Shown here: piece after piece, positions 46,427 to 57,787 of the stretch
How the letters are laid out: each line of letters begins with the position of its first letter
Position numbering within the stretch: the stretch's first letter is position 1
NCBI GenBank assembly: GCA_030248295.1
Contig: JASANH010001593.1
Span: 62,001 to 126,000, forward strand
Source of the DNA: Mesodorylaimus sp. YZB2_4
Taxonomy: Eukaryota; Nematoda; Enoplea; Dorylaimida; Dorylaimidae
DNA: 64,000 bases
Direction: 5' to 3'
Program-made: the position numbers and the translations under genes
The notes under the pieces: model-generated
What the model was told of the DNA's origin: nothing
The model's database searches: none
What the model saw: the letters and a program-made list of their open reading frames with translations, nothing else

Positions 46427-47772
46427 TCACAGTGGCACCCAATGAGGTAAAAATATATCTCTTGGCTCATAACTGTCTCTTATCGAGCCAATAAATTCTT
46501 TTTGATAAGTTACCACACCATCACTGAAAAATCCAACCCACCAACCAAACGTTCCAACTGAGGTCAATTGGTTATCGCATAAAGTCAACATGCACATGTC
46601 AACTGCTGGCTGGCTCGGTTGCATTAGAATAAAATGTGTCGTGTTTGGATTAGTGAAATTACGCACCTGATTCATGGCCCATTCATTCCATTGAAATTCA
46701 TTGCCAAATACCAAAAATGCCAAGCAATTTAATTTAGGATTTAGAATAACATTATTCGCAAAAAGTGTATTTTCAAAAAAATCCACAGCTCTTCTCAAAT
46801 AATCCAAACTGGCTGGAAAATACCAAGATTTATGATTCTCTCGGTTTTCAGGTACCATATCGCCTCTCCTTAAATGTACACCCACAGTCATACAATTTGC
46901 AGGATCCATTTCCGCTTCAGTTAAACTTTTATTAAAACGTTTTTGACATTTCTCATAAATCCATGGTTTGAATTTGAATTCCCGCCGAATATCATCCTTG
47001 TAATCTATGAAATATTTGTAGCTAAAACGATAACCACCGACTGCAAAATTTTTTCGATCACACCGCAGTTCTCTTTTCCATTGGTTGTCATATGAGCAGC
47101 AAACATTGTCGTAGACTTTTGAAAAATTTTGTTTTTCTATCCAAGAATCTGAAACTTCCGTTTGTGGGATTGCGAAGTTTTCGAAAACTCTTAATTCTTC
47201 AGGCAAATTGCGAATGAATGCTTTTTTATTTGCCCCAATTCCGTCAAGATATTTTGTCATTCCGTAGAAGGACGCGTATTGGAACATCATATTGCCGAAT
47301 CGACCTAGCCATTCTGATCGAACAAGGTATCCACATTTTGGTGACGCCCAGATTATGCTCGAAGACGACTCATTTTGAATCTCGCTAGTTATAAGTTTTG
47401 ATGAAAAATTGCTGGAATTTATTGAGGCATTGTAAACTAAAGATTCTTGAAATGAAAAAAACCGTTACCTACAGCATAGGATAAAGAGAGGTCTGGAAAT
47501 CGATTCTGCAGTACAGGCCCAAGGTACCCAAACAACTCTGCTGAAGGAGAGGGTTTTTCTCAGCAGAATCGCTTCAGTAGAACTGATTCTCTGCAGAATC
47601 ATTCCCTAAGAACTTCATTGATTGGATAAATCGACTCTTCAAATTTACTTTTACTGGCGTATTCCGGCTTGGAGACCCAAAATTGTTTAGTCGTATGTTC
47701 TCTAAAAATACTGAGTAAAATAAACAGCGCCAGAATAACAACCAGGGCGAATCGCAGTTGTACTTGAGTCAT
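46427..47772 (-). CDS. GT11 alpha-1,2-fucosyltransferase-like enzyme
   Basis: Two exons, minus strand: 47772-47655 and 47445-46427, phase 1, 378 residues. An alternative acceptor at 47436 gives 375. It is a type II membrane protein: short basic tail MTQVQLR, one helix (FALVVILALFILLSIF), a stem with N-glycosylation sites, then the lumenal catalytic domain. The GT11 motifs are present: LGRFGNMMFQYAS near the start of the domain, VGVHLRRGDMV (donor-binding HxRRGD) and LTSVGTFGWWVGFF near the C terminus. It is expected to add fucose from GDP-fucose in alpha-1,2 linkage to galactose in the Golgi. No damage seen; the exon 1 donor (A/GTAAAAG) is inferred from phase. Confidence 0.88.
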
Positions 47773-48834
47773 TTTTCAACCAAACTAAGCCTGGTGTGGT
47801 GATGCTACAGCGGATAATCGCTCTACACAAAACGGATTCTGCTCCTGGTGCTCACAGTTGTAGAAAACAGGAATACAAATCTGGACCGGTCCAGATTTCT
47901 TCATGCGGGTTACGGATTATACAGTTATAATAATTTCTGAGCGTCCCGGCGATGCGCCTATTTGAGGTAAGTCCGGTTTCAAAATCATCTCGAGCGCCTC
48001 AGGATAGTAAAAAACTCGTGAATGTTTAAAAAAACTGGTTTCAAAAGCCATTAAATTTTTTCCAGCAAAGTGAAAAGAAATGATGAAGTCTTTTACTTTC
48101 TAAGATTTTGTAAATGGGAAAAATTCTTATAAGCCAATGGCGTCAGATTATTTGAAAATGTGGGGGCCCGTAGGTCAAGGACAACAAGATGCATACTATT
48201 TAGATAGCTAAATGAAGCAACATGAAAAAACAGGAAAAAAAAATATAATGATCGAGCTCAGGCAATTTTCCTGAAATGAATTCGCCTTTTAGATGTCTCG
48301 TCAACGATTTGATATGACTCGCGTTTAATCGATTCGATGCCAGGAAAAGCAGAATGTCCTTTCGAGGCCACTGCAGCAAAGACTGCATTACTCAGGAATA
48401 TAATAATTTTCTCAGCTAAGAAGGACCGTTAAACGGAGAGCTTTCATGGGAGAAGCGTTTTAGAAACTGTCTGGTACTAGAAATGCGCTGGATGTCAAAT
48501 TCTTGCGGCATAGAACTGATTTGTTTAGAGCTATACTAGCACGAGGCTTACCTTGAAGAAGGTGAGAGTGCTGTGATATGCAGTCCCAATGTGAAATGGT
48601 TAGCATTCATACTTCATTGCTCAGATCCGTATCACTATTTAAAAAATTTCGAAAATCGAATTTTTGGAGAAAGTTGAACTGCACGCACTTCGCGCGCTTT
48701 TGCCTGTGATGCGCAGGATAGCAGAGTACAACGATGTACTGTAACGGCAACGATTTTCAGTAAAATTGGTAAAAAAATTGGTGGGAGCCATTTTTTTTAG
48801 TTTCTTCGAGATTTTACAACGTACTTGATCTTAG

Positions 48835-48950
48835 GGGCCATCCATAAAGGTCGACCGCAGCGTAGGGGAGGGGGTTAACAAAATGTGGTCAGCTGCGGTC
48901 GGGGGAGGGGGAGGGGTAGCGGCAAATGGTCGACCGCAGCAAATTTTTAG
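48835..48950. repeat. ggtcgaccgcagc repeat with G-rich core
   Basis: ggtcgaccgcagc occurs at about 48850 and 48929, with a related ggtcagctgcggtc between, next to gggggaggggg runs. It begins with ggggccatccataaag, a phrase resembling ends of short DNA elements. Confidence 0.5.
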
Positions 48951-49559
48951 ACTTTTGATGACAAAAAACACCTTTTATCTTCACCAGTAGTGCGCGTTCA
49001 AAGCTTCAAAACTTTTTGTCTTCTCTTTCTCTTGGTCGTTCATTCTCGATAATGCAATTTCGGGTTCATCAGGACTCTTATTCCCAACTGGAATCGCATC
49101 TGATCCGAAAGGGAAAAGTTGGGAGGCGTTGATCCGCCTTGCTGGCCGGCAACCCTGACTGGGAAGCCGAGGTTATATTCCGACGGAGGACGCATAGTAG
49201 CTTGTCGTGCTTGAACACTGCTCGGGCGACACACGTACTGTCAAACGGCGGACGCCCACCCAGGAGAAGAAGGGACTTTCCAAACAAGACGAGACACCCA
49301 AAGAAAACAACCCCACCCCCTCACCCCGGCACGCCTGTTGCCTACCAAGAGCCGACCCCATCTCACTTACTCCTCTCATAACAGACCGGAGTTTTTTTTT
49401 TTTACATAACCCGACGAAAATTTTTCCACCAACCCCCCATGATAAGAGGGACCGTGAAGTGACCAGCTCTCACGACAGCGTCCCACTGCGCGTCTCCACT
49501 ATAGTAGGAGCATCTCCACCGAGCGTATCCTGTGCCAGCACCAGCGTCCCAGGATGATA

Positions 49560-49765
49560 CTGGGCGAGAAGGAAGGGACCTCCCCGAGTGGTGGTCCCAC
49601 TGTTCCCGGCACCATCAAGTCCTGAGTCAGGTGTGCATGGCACGATGGCCTTACTAAGCTCCGGTCCTCAGCCAAAACAGAACTGCGACCTCCAAGTCAG
49701 TGCTGCTAGCTAAAGCAATGCGGAACCAAGGCCTCCTCAACCGACTGAGCCACCGCGACTTCCTA
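49560..49765 (-). repeat. SINE-like sequence, tRNA-type head
   Basis: On the minus strand, gtcgcggtggctcagtcggttgagg resembles a tRNA box A, and ggaggtcgcagttctg a weak box B. It is related in layout to 58490-58750 but not clearly the same family. Confidence 0.4.
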
Positions 49766-51180
49766 GAATGAAATAGTTTGCAGTATTACTTCAGAAAGGC
49801 GCATTGATTTCGCAGGAAGTGTCAGGGAAATCAGCAGAAGTTGAATCTTGAGCGATGCAGTGACGAATAATCGACAAAATCATAAGGAAAAGCAATTTTT
49901 TTAAGATTTGCCAATAATGTTTAGTTTTAATATGTAACTAGGCTGGGATAATCTTTTCTTATAGTCTATGTGTTTAGATGTGTGACCGTCGCCTAGCAAG
50001 TTAACTATCAGGGTTTTCTAAAAAAAGGACCTGTTTTCCAATCAATTTGCACGGAAACTGTTTGGAATTAGAGACCAGGGATTGGAATTTGTCAGCTTCC
50101 GTCCATGAAGAGACAAATAAGCTGGAAAAGTTTTTTAAATTTTGACCGCTGAAAATATTTAAATCTGTCGCTCATTTTGTATAAAAACTTTTAGTAGACG
50201 ATATAATGTCTGCTCAAGGGCGGTAGAACCAAATCTTTTGGTCACTCGGAGACGGGACAACTCCCCCTCCTGTTATTGTGAGAATTAGTTGCTAGGTTTA
50301 ACAATGTCATGGCTTCGAATATCACATACAAGGTTTATTATATGAGTTCATTGAAAAAAACTTGTCTGGTCTCACTCGCTTGAAAAATGAAATGCTTATT
50401 GGTGCGAGTTCGATTCCCTCCCGGTGCCAATTTTTCTATGCTGTTACTACAGAAGTTACAGAATTAACAGTATATTGCATCGAATGGACACCCCACAGAA
50501 GGCATGGCCAGGAGACGCAATGGACCAGGCGGAACTGGAGAAAAAATCCCTCCTGACGACCAACAGTGCATGCACAATGACAAAGAGTATTGCTGGTTCG
50601 CCGGAACGGATTAAATATGCGCCCTTCTTCAGTATTTCCTTTGTTTTAGATATTCTATACAGCGTGTTGAGCTCGTACGGCATGAAAAGCTGGAGCCAGC
50701 TAAATTGGGTGAGAGCATCTATTTCGCACGCCTGTAAAAATAGATACTCCCCCTCCCCTAGGGGCAATAAATGCGCTTAGGGAATCACTCGTGAGTCTCT
50801 GCTCTTCTGTCCTCGTTAACACGCCCCTCTGAACTTGGTCACAACAGCTCCAACATAAGCACACCTCCGTGAATTCTCTTAGAAAAACATTTGTCGACAA
50901 ACAAAGTACCAGTTTGAGAAACGTGCGTTGACGGGCGCGAGTAGGTGGCAATAGCGATGTGCGTCGGAGGGTGTAACTACCTCACAACAATGCACTGTAC
51001 GAATATATCTTGGGGGCATCATTTTTAGAAACCATACTAAACTGGTTTCTTTCAACACATGATATGGAGGAGTTGAAGAAAGTTTATAGGCTCTGTACGC
51101 TGAGTAAAAATATCACAGTGCACCTGACAGTTCTTGCCTCTATTTCAGTCTCTCTGCATATTTTATCTGCCTTTCCTTAA

Positions 51181-52736
51181 ATGAGGACTTTTTGGTGTAC
51201 ACTTTATTTGATATTTTGTGGTAATTTATCATAGCTTCTTTTTTTCTTAGACTCAGCTCACACGTATTTTTCATTTCAGCCGCACAAGTTCAGGCGTTTT
51301 CTGATGCCTCTTTGACATTTCTGCACAAGTTGACGAGTTTTGATGTTTCTGCTGATGCTGATGGATATTATCGATCAAAAAGGTATAGTTCAGATTTTTT
51401 GCTATGCACTCACGTTCAGCATAATTTTGCAACTTATTGTCAGTTGGGGTAAAACCTTTTTACCTTCCGTGATATAATGTTTTTATCCTTGCGACCTAAT
51501 GCTTCGGTCAGTCTGGGACAAAAGCACGCTCAGCATAGCGCGATCAGTTTATTTTGTGTATATGTCTATATTGATCTGTTAGCCGTGCATCTCACTCCGA
51601 CATGGATTTTTGGCATATGTACAGCGTCAGAGCGAGAACACCAGTGGCATTCGTGGCTCTGACCTTGTGCAAATGTCAGAGAGTAATACTCCAGCGGGAG
51701 AGGGGTGACCATGTGAAAAGGCACGGCTAACTTGGAAATAGCCATCAACGCAGGAAATGGAGTTCACATGTCGAGGCTCTAATGCTGTAAAATTGCCAAA
51801 AAAGTAGAAGAGAAGTGCGTATGTAAGAAAGCAAGGATCATTGATAAAATCCACTAGCCTAGAAAATGTTCAAAGAAATGTTTTTCCACAATTTTAGAGA
51901 TGCATCAAACAGCAGTAAAGAAAATGGAAGTGGAGAACAATCTCAAAAGGACATTGCCTGTGTCGCAATTCCATTGCGAGAATTTCAAATCGAAATTAGA
52001 GAGAATGGCAGCTTTTTTACAAATTTGACTGATCAAAATATTACTTTCCAAGGGCATAATTTTTATAGCCGACTAAGCGTGGAGTCATTGAATGCTTTAT
52101 GCAAGTAAGCCAGGTTCCTTCACTTCTTAAACGATAATAATACTTTGTGTATATTCGACGAGAAATACAATTTTTTCAGGATTTATATCCCTCGGCGCGC
52201 TCAAATTGACGTCTGCGCAAATACATCGGCGAAAAAATTTGCGACGGATGCTTTCGCTATTTTTGATTTTATTTGCTTACAGCGTTATGAAGGTAGATTC
52301 CGAATCTGATCAAAATTATTTTGAAATTCAAAAAATTTTTTTTTTAGAAATGACAAAAGAAATGCCGTGTCTTGCAAAAGTGGACTCAGAAATATCCAAA
52401 GGATGCACCCCGACTTGTTCCGATGCAAAAGACAAATTGGAAGGATTTAGCACCTTGGACGCATCTTTTTTGAACGAAACTTCCGACTCGGCAAAAACAA
52501 ATCACACAGCCACAGCTGTAGAGACATTTTCTCGTTTTTGCAAGTAAGGAATGACGAACCTTTTTTAAAAAATATGCTTTTTTGGCTGTAACAGGTTTTT
52601 TAATCCTCAAGGTGCTGCAGAGTCCTGCATGAGTACCCGTACCCGTACCCGTACCCACCCGTACCCGGCGGGTATGGGTACGGGTGTTCTTGTTGATTTT
52701 TTTTTCATTTTTATTAATGACAGAGCTGCAAAGTGA
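51181..52736 (+). CDS. Secreted cysteine-containing protein, DUF19-like, tail altered by transposon
   Basis: Six exons: 51181-51220, 51280-51382, 51898-52104, 52180-52292, 52348-52543, 52595-52736, in consistent phases; 266 residues. The signal peptide is MRTFWCTLYLIFCAAQVQA. The mature protein has spaced cysteines: ACVAIPLREF, LNALCK, VCANTSAKKF, FICLQRYE, PCLAKVDSE, GCTPTC and FCK. The pattern recalls nematode DUF19/T20D4.11-like secreted domains, but this is an impression only. The last exon runs into a hAT-type element at 52618, so the final ~40 residues (STRTRTRTHPYP onward) are encoded by the transposon end. Confidence 0.65.
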
Positions 52737-53857
52737 AATCTTATGCGACCTTTTAGCGAAACAGTTCTGATGTCTGCTATTTTGAGGCTAGATGTGACAA
52801 CTGTTAATACGAATATGCATATCTGTATCTAATCGATATCGATATCATTTGCTGTATCGATATCGAAATCATATCCATATCTACTAACTGTATCTGTTTT
52901 CTTAGGGAATGTACACGCGGCACGTGAAGGGCGCGTATTCTCAAAGAAAACAGGTTATATATTATAACTTTTCACAACTAAGATATTGATGAAAAGATGT
53001 GGATATTAATGCTTTTTTGAGATTTTAAAATGGTTGTTTACTGAGAAAAAGAACATGGTTCATGTCGCTATGGCGCCATCCGTGGAGGACGTCAAGACTT
53101 CTGCGGAGGGTGTCACGTAACACGACAGTCTGACTGACTTCTTGATTATCTATTAAAGCTCCTATCACAGAGTGGACAAAAAAATTTTAAAAAACAAAGA
53201 TGAAAGGATGCTGTGAAAGTTGGATTTGAGTGGAAATTTCTGGGAGATCAAAACTACAGTAGAGCATCTTCCCTTAGAAAACTTTGAAACAAGGTAGAAG
53301 AAAAGATGAACGAGTATTTCCGAGGTTCTAAGAGGGGGCCGAGGGAAAGTTAGGGTGTGGCGCAAGGAGTCCATACTTGGATATGATAGATAGGCACCAG
53401 TGCAGCAGCCCTGACCCTTTGCAGGATCAAAGTCACTTTCACTTTTAGGTAGGGGGTCCTCGAATTAGGACAGCAGTGTCGCTTTGATGTAGTATAGGAC
53501 TTTCTTGTATGCATGTCCTGCGAGTCTCGATCAGCCACGTCTTATCTTCTGTAATTGTGAAGCTGGCTCCTGCGCACAAAATAGCTTGTTTTATCTGCAG
53601 CAGTTGTTGTTGGCCTCTCCAGACAAGTTACATTGGCGATCAAAAGTATAATTATGAATAAACTTTTGAATAAAAATTAAACGAGTTTTGTTAAAAACTC
53701 TGATTTCTGTAATTATTTTCATGATTTGATGGCTTTTCTGTTTTTATACTCCATTAGAACATTCATCGAAAAACGAGGTACGGGTACGGGTATGGGTACA
53801 ACAGGTCGTCCAGCGGGTACGGGTAGAGTACGATTTTCATACCCGTGCAGGACCCTG
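52618..53857. mobile_element. hAT-type non-autonomous element with 8-bp target duplication
   Basis: The terminal inverted repeats are CAGAGTCCTGCATGAGTA at the left and CAGGGTCCTGCACGGGTA at the right (inverted). The flanks AGGTGCTG at 52610-52617 and 53858-53865 are identical. An 8-bp duplication and CAGNG termini are characteristic of hAT elements. The subterminal regions are (GTACCC)n arrays. The 1.24 kb interior has no transposase frame. It also contains tatcgatatcgatatc repeats near 52840. Confidence 0.88.
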
Positions 53858-54574
53858 AGGTGCTGTAATCTGGAAAATGGACTAAGTTTTCATAAGAGCG
53901 ATTTTAGAACTTGGAATCCGCATACTTTAACACTGATGTCATATTTTAAGGCACATCAAATGCTTAGTCCATTGTCAAACCCCCATTATAAAAGCGAAAT
54001 GTGGCAAGTCAGCTGTCTCCCTCATTCACGATGGTGTTCGACTTTTGTTTAGCAAACTGAACAATCTGAATGCCGCAGCTTCTGCGCAAGATTATTGGCC
54101 GCAGTAAGTTGTGACTTCATGAAATTTGTTTGAAATTTCAAATTAAGCGCCTTTTTAGAGTATGCAGTGACCTGGCAACTTTCGATTTCAACAAATCCTG
54201 ATTGAAATTTGGATATGTCTGGACTGTGAGATGGGTTGACTCGAATGACAGTATTTGAATTGCGCATATTTAGTGCGTTGACTTAATGATTTGGTAGTGG
54301 TGAACAAGATATTCGCAAATTTATAACCAGAGAATAACAAAGCAGAAATACCACAAAAAATGGATTTCCTTAATCACAACAGGAACGAAAACAAGATTCG
54401 AAGGTATATAAAACATAACTGGTGCGCCATTTGATGCCGATGGTGTGTCATTTTTGTTGATTACGTCTTTTCTTGTGAGATTTCCTGCAAAATGGAGCAA
54501 ATGATTAGCTAAGCTAATTGACAGTTTCCACTTATTTGAACTTTGAATTTCTCGCCAGCGTCGCTAGCACTTTA

Positions 54575-54850
54575 TAGCACCTTAACCCTTCTCCTCATTC
54601 TCCTGTGCGAAAATGAATGGACTACAGCAAGAACATCTTTATATTGGCTGTAGTGGCCATAAAGATTACTGCAGCGGACCTTCTTTAAATTTTTTGCATT
54701 TTTGGACGATTTTACTCTCTAAAAAAATTTTCAAAGGTCTGATACAGTAACTTTTTCTTGATTGCTTACAGCAAATATGAATAATTTTGCTGACTTGCGT
54801 GCGTGTCGGTGGTTCATTTTCGCACAGGAGAATGAGAGGTAGGGCTAATA
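54575..54850. repeat. Inverted repeat pair, possible MITE
   Basis: cctcattctcctgtgcgaaaatgaa at about 54590-54615 is repeated inverted at about 54813-54838, with weaker pairing outside it. The spacer is about 200 bp. Confidence 0.65.
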
Positions 54851-55486
54851 TGCTCTCGAGTGCTTAGACACACCCGCGAGAAATTTAAAAGCGAGGTTAA
54901 AAAAAATTAAAAAATCACGTGCATTCAATTAAATTTTCCAGGTTGCCAACAATTTTTAGGATAGTTGTTTTTATGATCAGGCGTTACAGACAGGCTGGTT
55001 TAGAGTATTCAAAACATATTTTGTGAGTGCAGGAGGAACCCACTGAGAAGGAGAGAAGACCTGTTTGACAACCCACATCAAAGTCACGAGCACGTGAAAA
55101 TTAGTGAATGCAGCGCCCACAAATTTAGGACTTACTGAAATCGTTGCATTCCGGGGGTAAAATATGAGTAATATTTGGATATGGTAATGCATTTAGTGTT
55201 GTGGTAAAAACTTTCGTGGCAGCACCATCGACCAAGTTAAAAGCTTCTTCTCCGCAAAGTGAAAATAATATCGGACGTTGACAAGTTGTCAAACAAGAAA
55301 TATGCCTGGAAAATTTTTTTTATTTTTGTATGTTGAAATATGGAAAAATGCGCGTCTACTTTACACTCCATAAACTAAAAGAGATTTCAAAGTTGCATGT
55401 GATCAGTGCAAATTTTTTCAAGGCTCTCAACAAAAAAGATTTCTAGAAAATGATTGCAAAAAATATTTGGAGCTGCAAAAACCGTG

Positions 55487-55557
55487 AGTCGGCCTGACTG
55501 TAACTAAGAAAAACTTTTTTGCCAAAAAAGTCTTAAGTTGCAATCAGGCCGACTTGA
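55487..55557. repeat. Near-perfect hairpin
   Basis: gagtcggcctgactg, an aact-like stretch and aaaaaactttttt on the left pair with aaaaaagt, aagttgcaatcaggccgact on the right around a short loop. Arms are about 34 bp with a few mismatches. Confidence 0.75.
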
Positions 55558-55988
55558 TTTATGACTTAAAAACAATCAAAAATATCATGCAATTTCTTAC
55601 AAACAGCTTGATCGCAATAATTTTTCCATTTTTTTCGGCTCAGTTTGCCATAAATTTCTTTCCTGTTTTAACGATTTTAATGTTGCTTGATAAGGCGAAC
55701 ATTGCGGAGTGCAACTTTCTGTAATATCATTGCTGACCATTGAAATGCAAGGTAAATGGACTAGAAATTCTGAAAAAGCAAAATTGGAATTTGTGATTTT
55801 TGCTATTTATGATGAAGGAATACCATGAAATTTCTCTTTGCAAATGAATTCAAGGATAGCAAATACTTTTTTCATCCAATCGTGTGTTTCTTCTTCTGGA
55901 CATGATTCAGTGCAGAATATTGCTTTGCTATACAGGCTAAAAATTATCTTTCAGTGTTTTTTAGCTTAAGGGTGCTCTAACCACAGTT

Positions 55989-56576
55989 TCAACAAAAAAT
56001 TACTGGCAAAGAAGAGACACAAGCGAGAAAAACTTTTTTCCTGAAACTGATAAAGTTTAGAGATTTTTTATAGTTTGATATACTAAAACCTAATGTAAAT
56101 TGAGCCTGTCTCACAGATGGTGGAAAAAACTCAAACTTCCACCTCCAGACCGCTCTAACCCGTGGCTTACTGGCACAACTCCTCCAAATGTCTTGGCTCG
56201 AAGTGACTAAAGAAATAGTGTGGGTCGTCATACGCCGCCTGCAGTCCGCTAGTTGTGTTGGTTTTTTCTTCAAATTCGCGATGGAACGAAATCACGCACG
56301 TTGCCATACAATCGGCTTCATTAGCTGCCCATGGCCTAAAAGAAGTTCTCATAATTCTGGCTCTTATTTGCCGAAAAAGTGCATACCCTTCAGATTTGAA
56401 AAGTAGCCATCTAACGTGGGATGCATTGGTCAATGAATAGGTGGGGGCCAGACTTGATCCTTGAATCTTCCACGTGAAAAGGACTGAAAGAAAATTGTCG
56501 TGCACAAAAAAATTTGAGGCCTTCTGAAAATTGCACCTGCTAAAATGAATAATAAAAGTAGCAGGCAGTCATTCAT
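55989..56576 (-). CDS. Small secreted protein, paralogue of the 51-kb gene
   Basis: Three exons, minus strand: 56576-56537, 56483-56171 and 56040-55989; 134 residues in frame. Exon 1 is 40 nt, the same length as in the 51-kb gene, and encodes the signal peptide MNDCLLLLLFILA. Exon 2 matches exons 2-3 of that gene in layout: EGYALFR, DCMATCVISFHREF, YFFSHFEPRHLEELCQ with donor GTAAGCC after LC-Q, where the 51-kb gene has LC-K. The last exon is short (KKVFLACVSSLPVIFC), so this copy ends early or is truncated. Confidence 0.6.
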
Positions 56577-56912
56577 CTCGTTTTTCTATACTTTTCAGTC
56601 AGGCAATACTTGCAGCAGCCGTCTCGAAACCTGGGCGTTGTAAAACAACGCCACTATAGAGCGGATCGAGCTAACAACTGATCCAGGTGATGTATACTCG
56701 CCCGAAGTGCTGTTTTCGAGTCGTTGACTTTTCGAAAACCTCAGTTTCACATTAGAAATGTCAAGTTTTAAAACGAATGCAGAACAAGCAACTGAACGTC
56801 GAGGAATTTCGAAAAAATGTTTTGAAATTTTGAGTGATTGAGGAGAAGAGAATGTAAAGGCGCCTAACTTGAGAATTTAAAAAATGAAGATGTATTGAAA
56901 GCATGCAATGCG

Positions 56913-57136
56913 CTAGTGTCGACCTCCTTTAAATTTTAGCCCGTTTTCAAAATATGTTGAGCAAATGTTGAGCAAGCGCGACTTTAATTCACTTAATTTT
57001 GGATCTTTGTTTTTCGTATTCCCAACAGTTCGTGCTGCTGTTGCTAATTCACACAAAAACTTTGAATCCCAGCGATTACAATACCGACTGTTTATGAAAG
57101 TTTGACATTCGGCTAGCAAATCCGCTTGATCTAAAA
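56913..57136 (-). CDS. Possible last exon of a related secreted protein
   Basis: After the acceptor ttgatttgcag, the minus-strand frame reads LDQADLLAECQTFINSRYC, FLCELATAA and LLNICSTYFENG and stops at 56913. Four cysteines with spacing similar to the 51-kb protein family. Upstream exons were not identified, so this may be a fragment. Confidence 0.35.
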
Positions 57137-57571
57137 CTGCAAATCAATGTAATTAACAATGATACCGAAAACATCGTAGGAGTTAGCCAAAATTTGTTTA
57201 AGATCTGCTGGATCCTTGATTCATAGTCATAAGCAGCCTAAGCGGGAATTTCAAATTCGAAGTGTTTTGCTACGCTGAAAAGGTCTTTTACCTGCAAATC
57301 AGCACTTGGCATGTTAGAGTAGAAACGAATAGATTAGACGACAAGAAGTTGAAACATTTAGAAACTCTAATTTGACAAGAATAACTAATTCTGACACATG
57401 CTGACCAGGAGCACGTACTTTTCAAAGGCACACAGAGTAGCGAAGGAGTATGCACTTTTGGTGCTACTTGTCATCAGATGAGTTCCATCGAGAGAGTCAG
57501 TGAAATTGACGAAATCTCACCACATGTTGCCTGGGGTGAATTTGAAGTCTGTAATTTGAGAAAATGAGCAT

Positions 57572-57787
57572 TACAGAATTTTGCATATTCCATGTTTCTG
57601 TCTAATTTTCGATTCTTTGCTTCACCTTTTGTCGAATGTCGATGGATATTTTCTGGGATCAACAAACTTCGCGAAACATTTGAGTTTAAGCGAATTTCAA
57701 GATGGAAACACGGCAAGCACTGGAAGCAATATTGTTGAAAACGTGCTTTGTGCGTTGAATTCTCGCTTAGACGCTGATGTTTTTTAA
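57572..57787 (+). CDS. Possible exon, same family, plus strand
   Basis: Preceded by gagcattacag, an acceptor-like site. The frame has DSLLHLLSNVDGYFLG and NVLCALNSRLDADVF and stops at 57787. The resemblance to exons 2-3 of the 51-kb gene is weak. No signal-peptide exon found. Confidence 0.2.
   Translation, partial: YRILHIPCFCLIFDSLLHLLSNVDGYFLGSTNFAKHLSLSEFQDGNTASTGSNIVENVLCALNSRLDADVF

Larger units (their letters stand above)
47773..51180. other. Gene-poor stretch with repeats
   Basis: No exon with supporting splice sites found. It contains a ggtcgaccgcagc/G-rich repeat (48840-48950) and a SINE-like copy on the minus strand (49560-49765). A box-B-like ggtgcgagttcgattccctcc near 50400 may be a tRNA relic. 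Confidence 0.45.
53866..55988. other. Gene-free stretch with two hairpin elements
   Basis: No exon recognised. Inverted repeats occur at 54575-54850 and 55487-55557. The rest is AT-rich unique sequence. Confidence 0.45.

Noticed and set aside
47446..47468. 23-nt intron in the fucosyltransferase gene (gtaacgg to tttcaag)
   Set aside because: Too short for splicing, and the phase does not fit. A 209-nt intron from 47654 to 47446 keeps the frame and joins the membrane-anchor exon.
49139..49557. Overlapping frames of 70-116 codons
   Set aside because: They overlap in conflicting phases on both strands in GC-rich sequence, with no domain or splice support.
50371..50430. Possible tRNA (gcgagttcgattccc)
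   Set aside because: Box-B-like word without a foldable cloverleaf.
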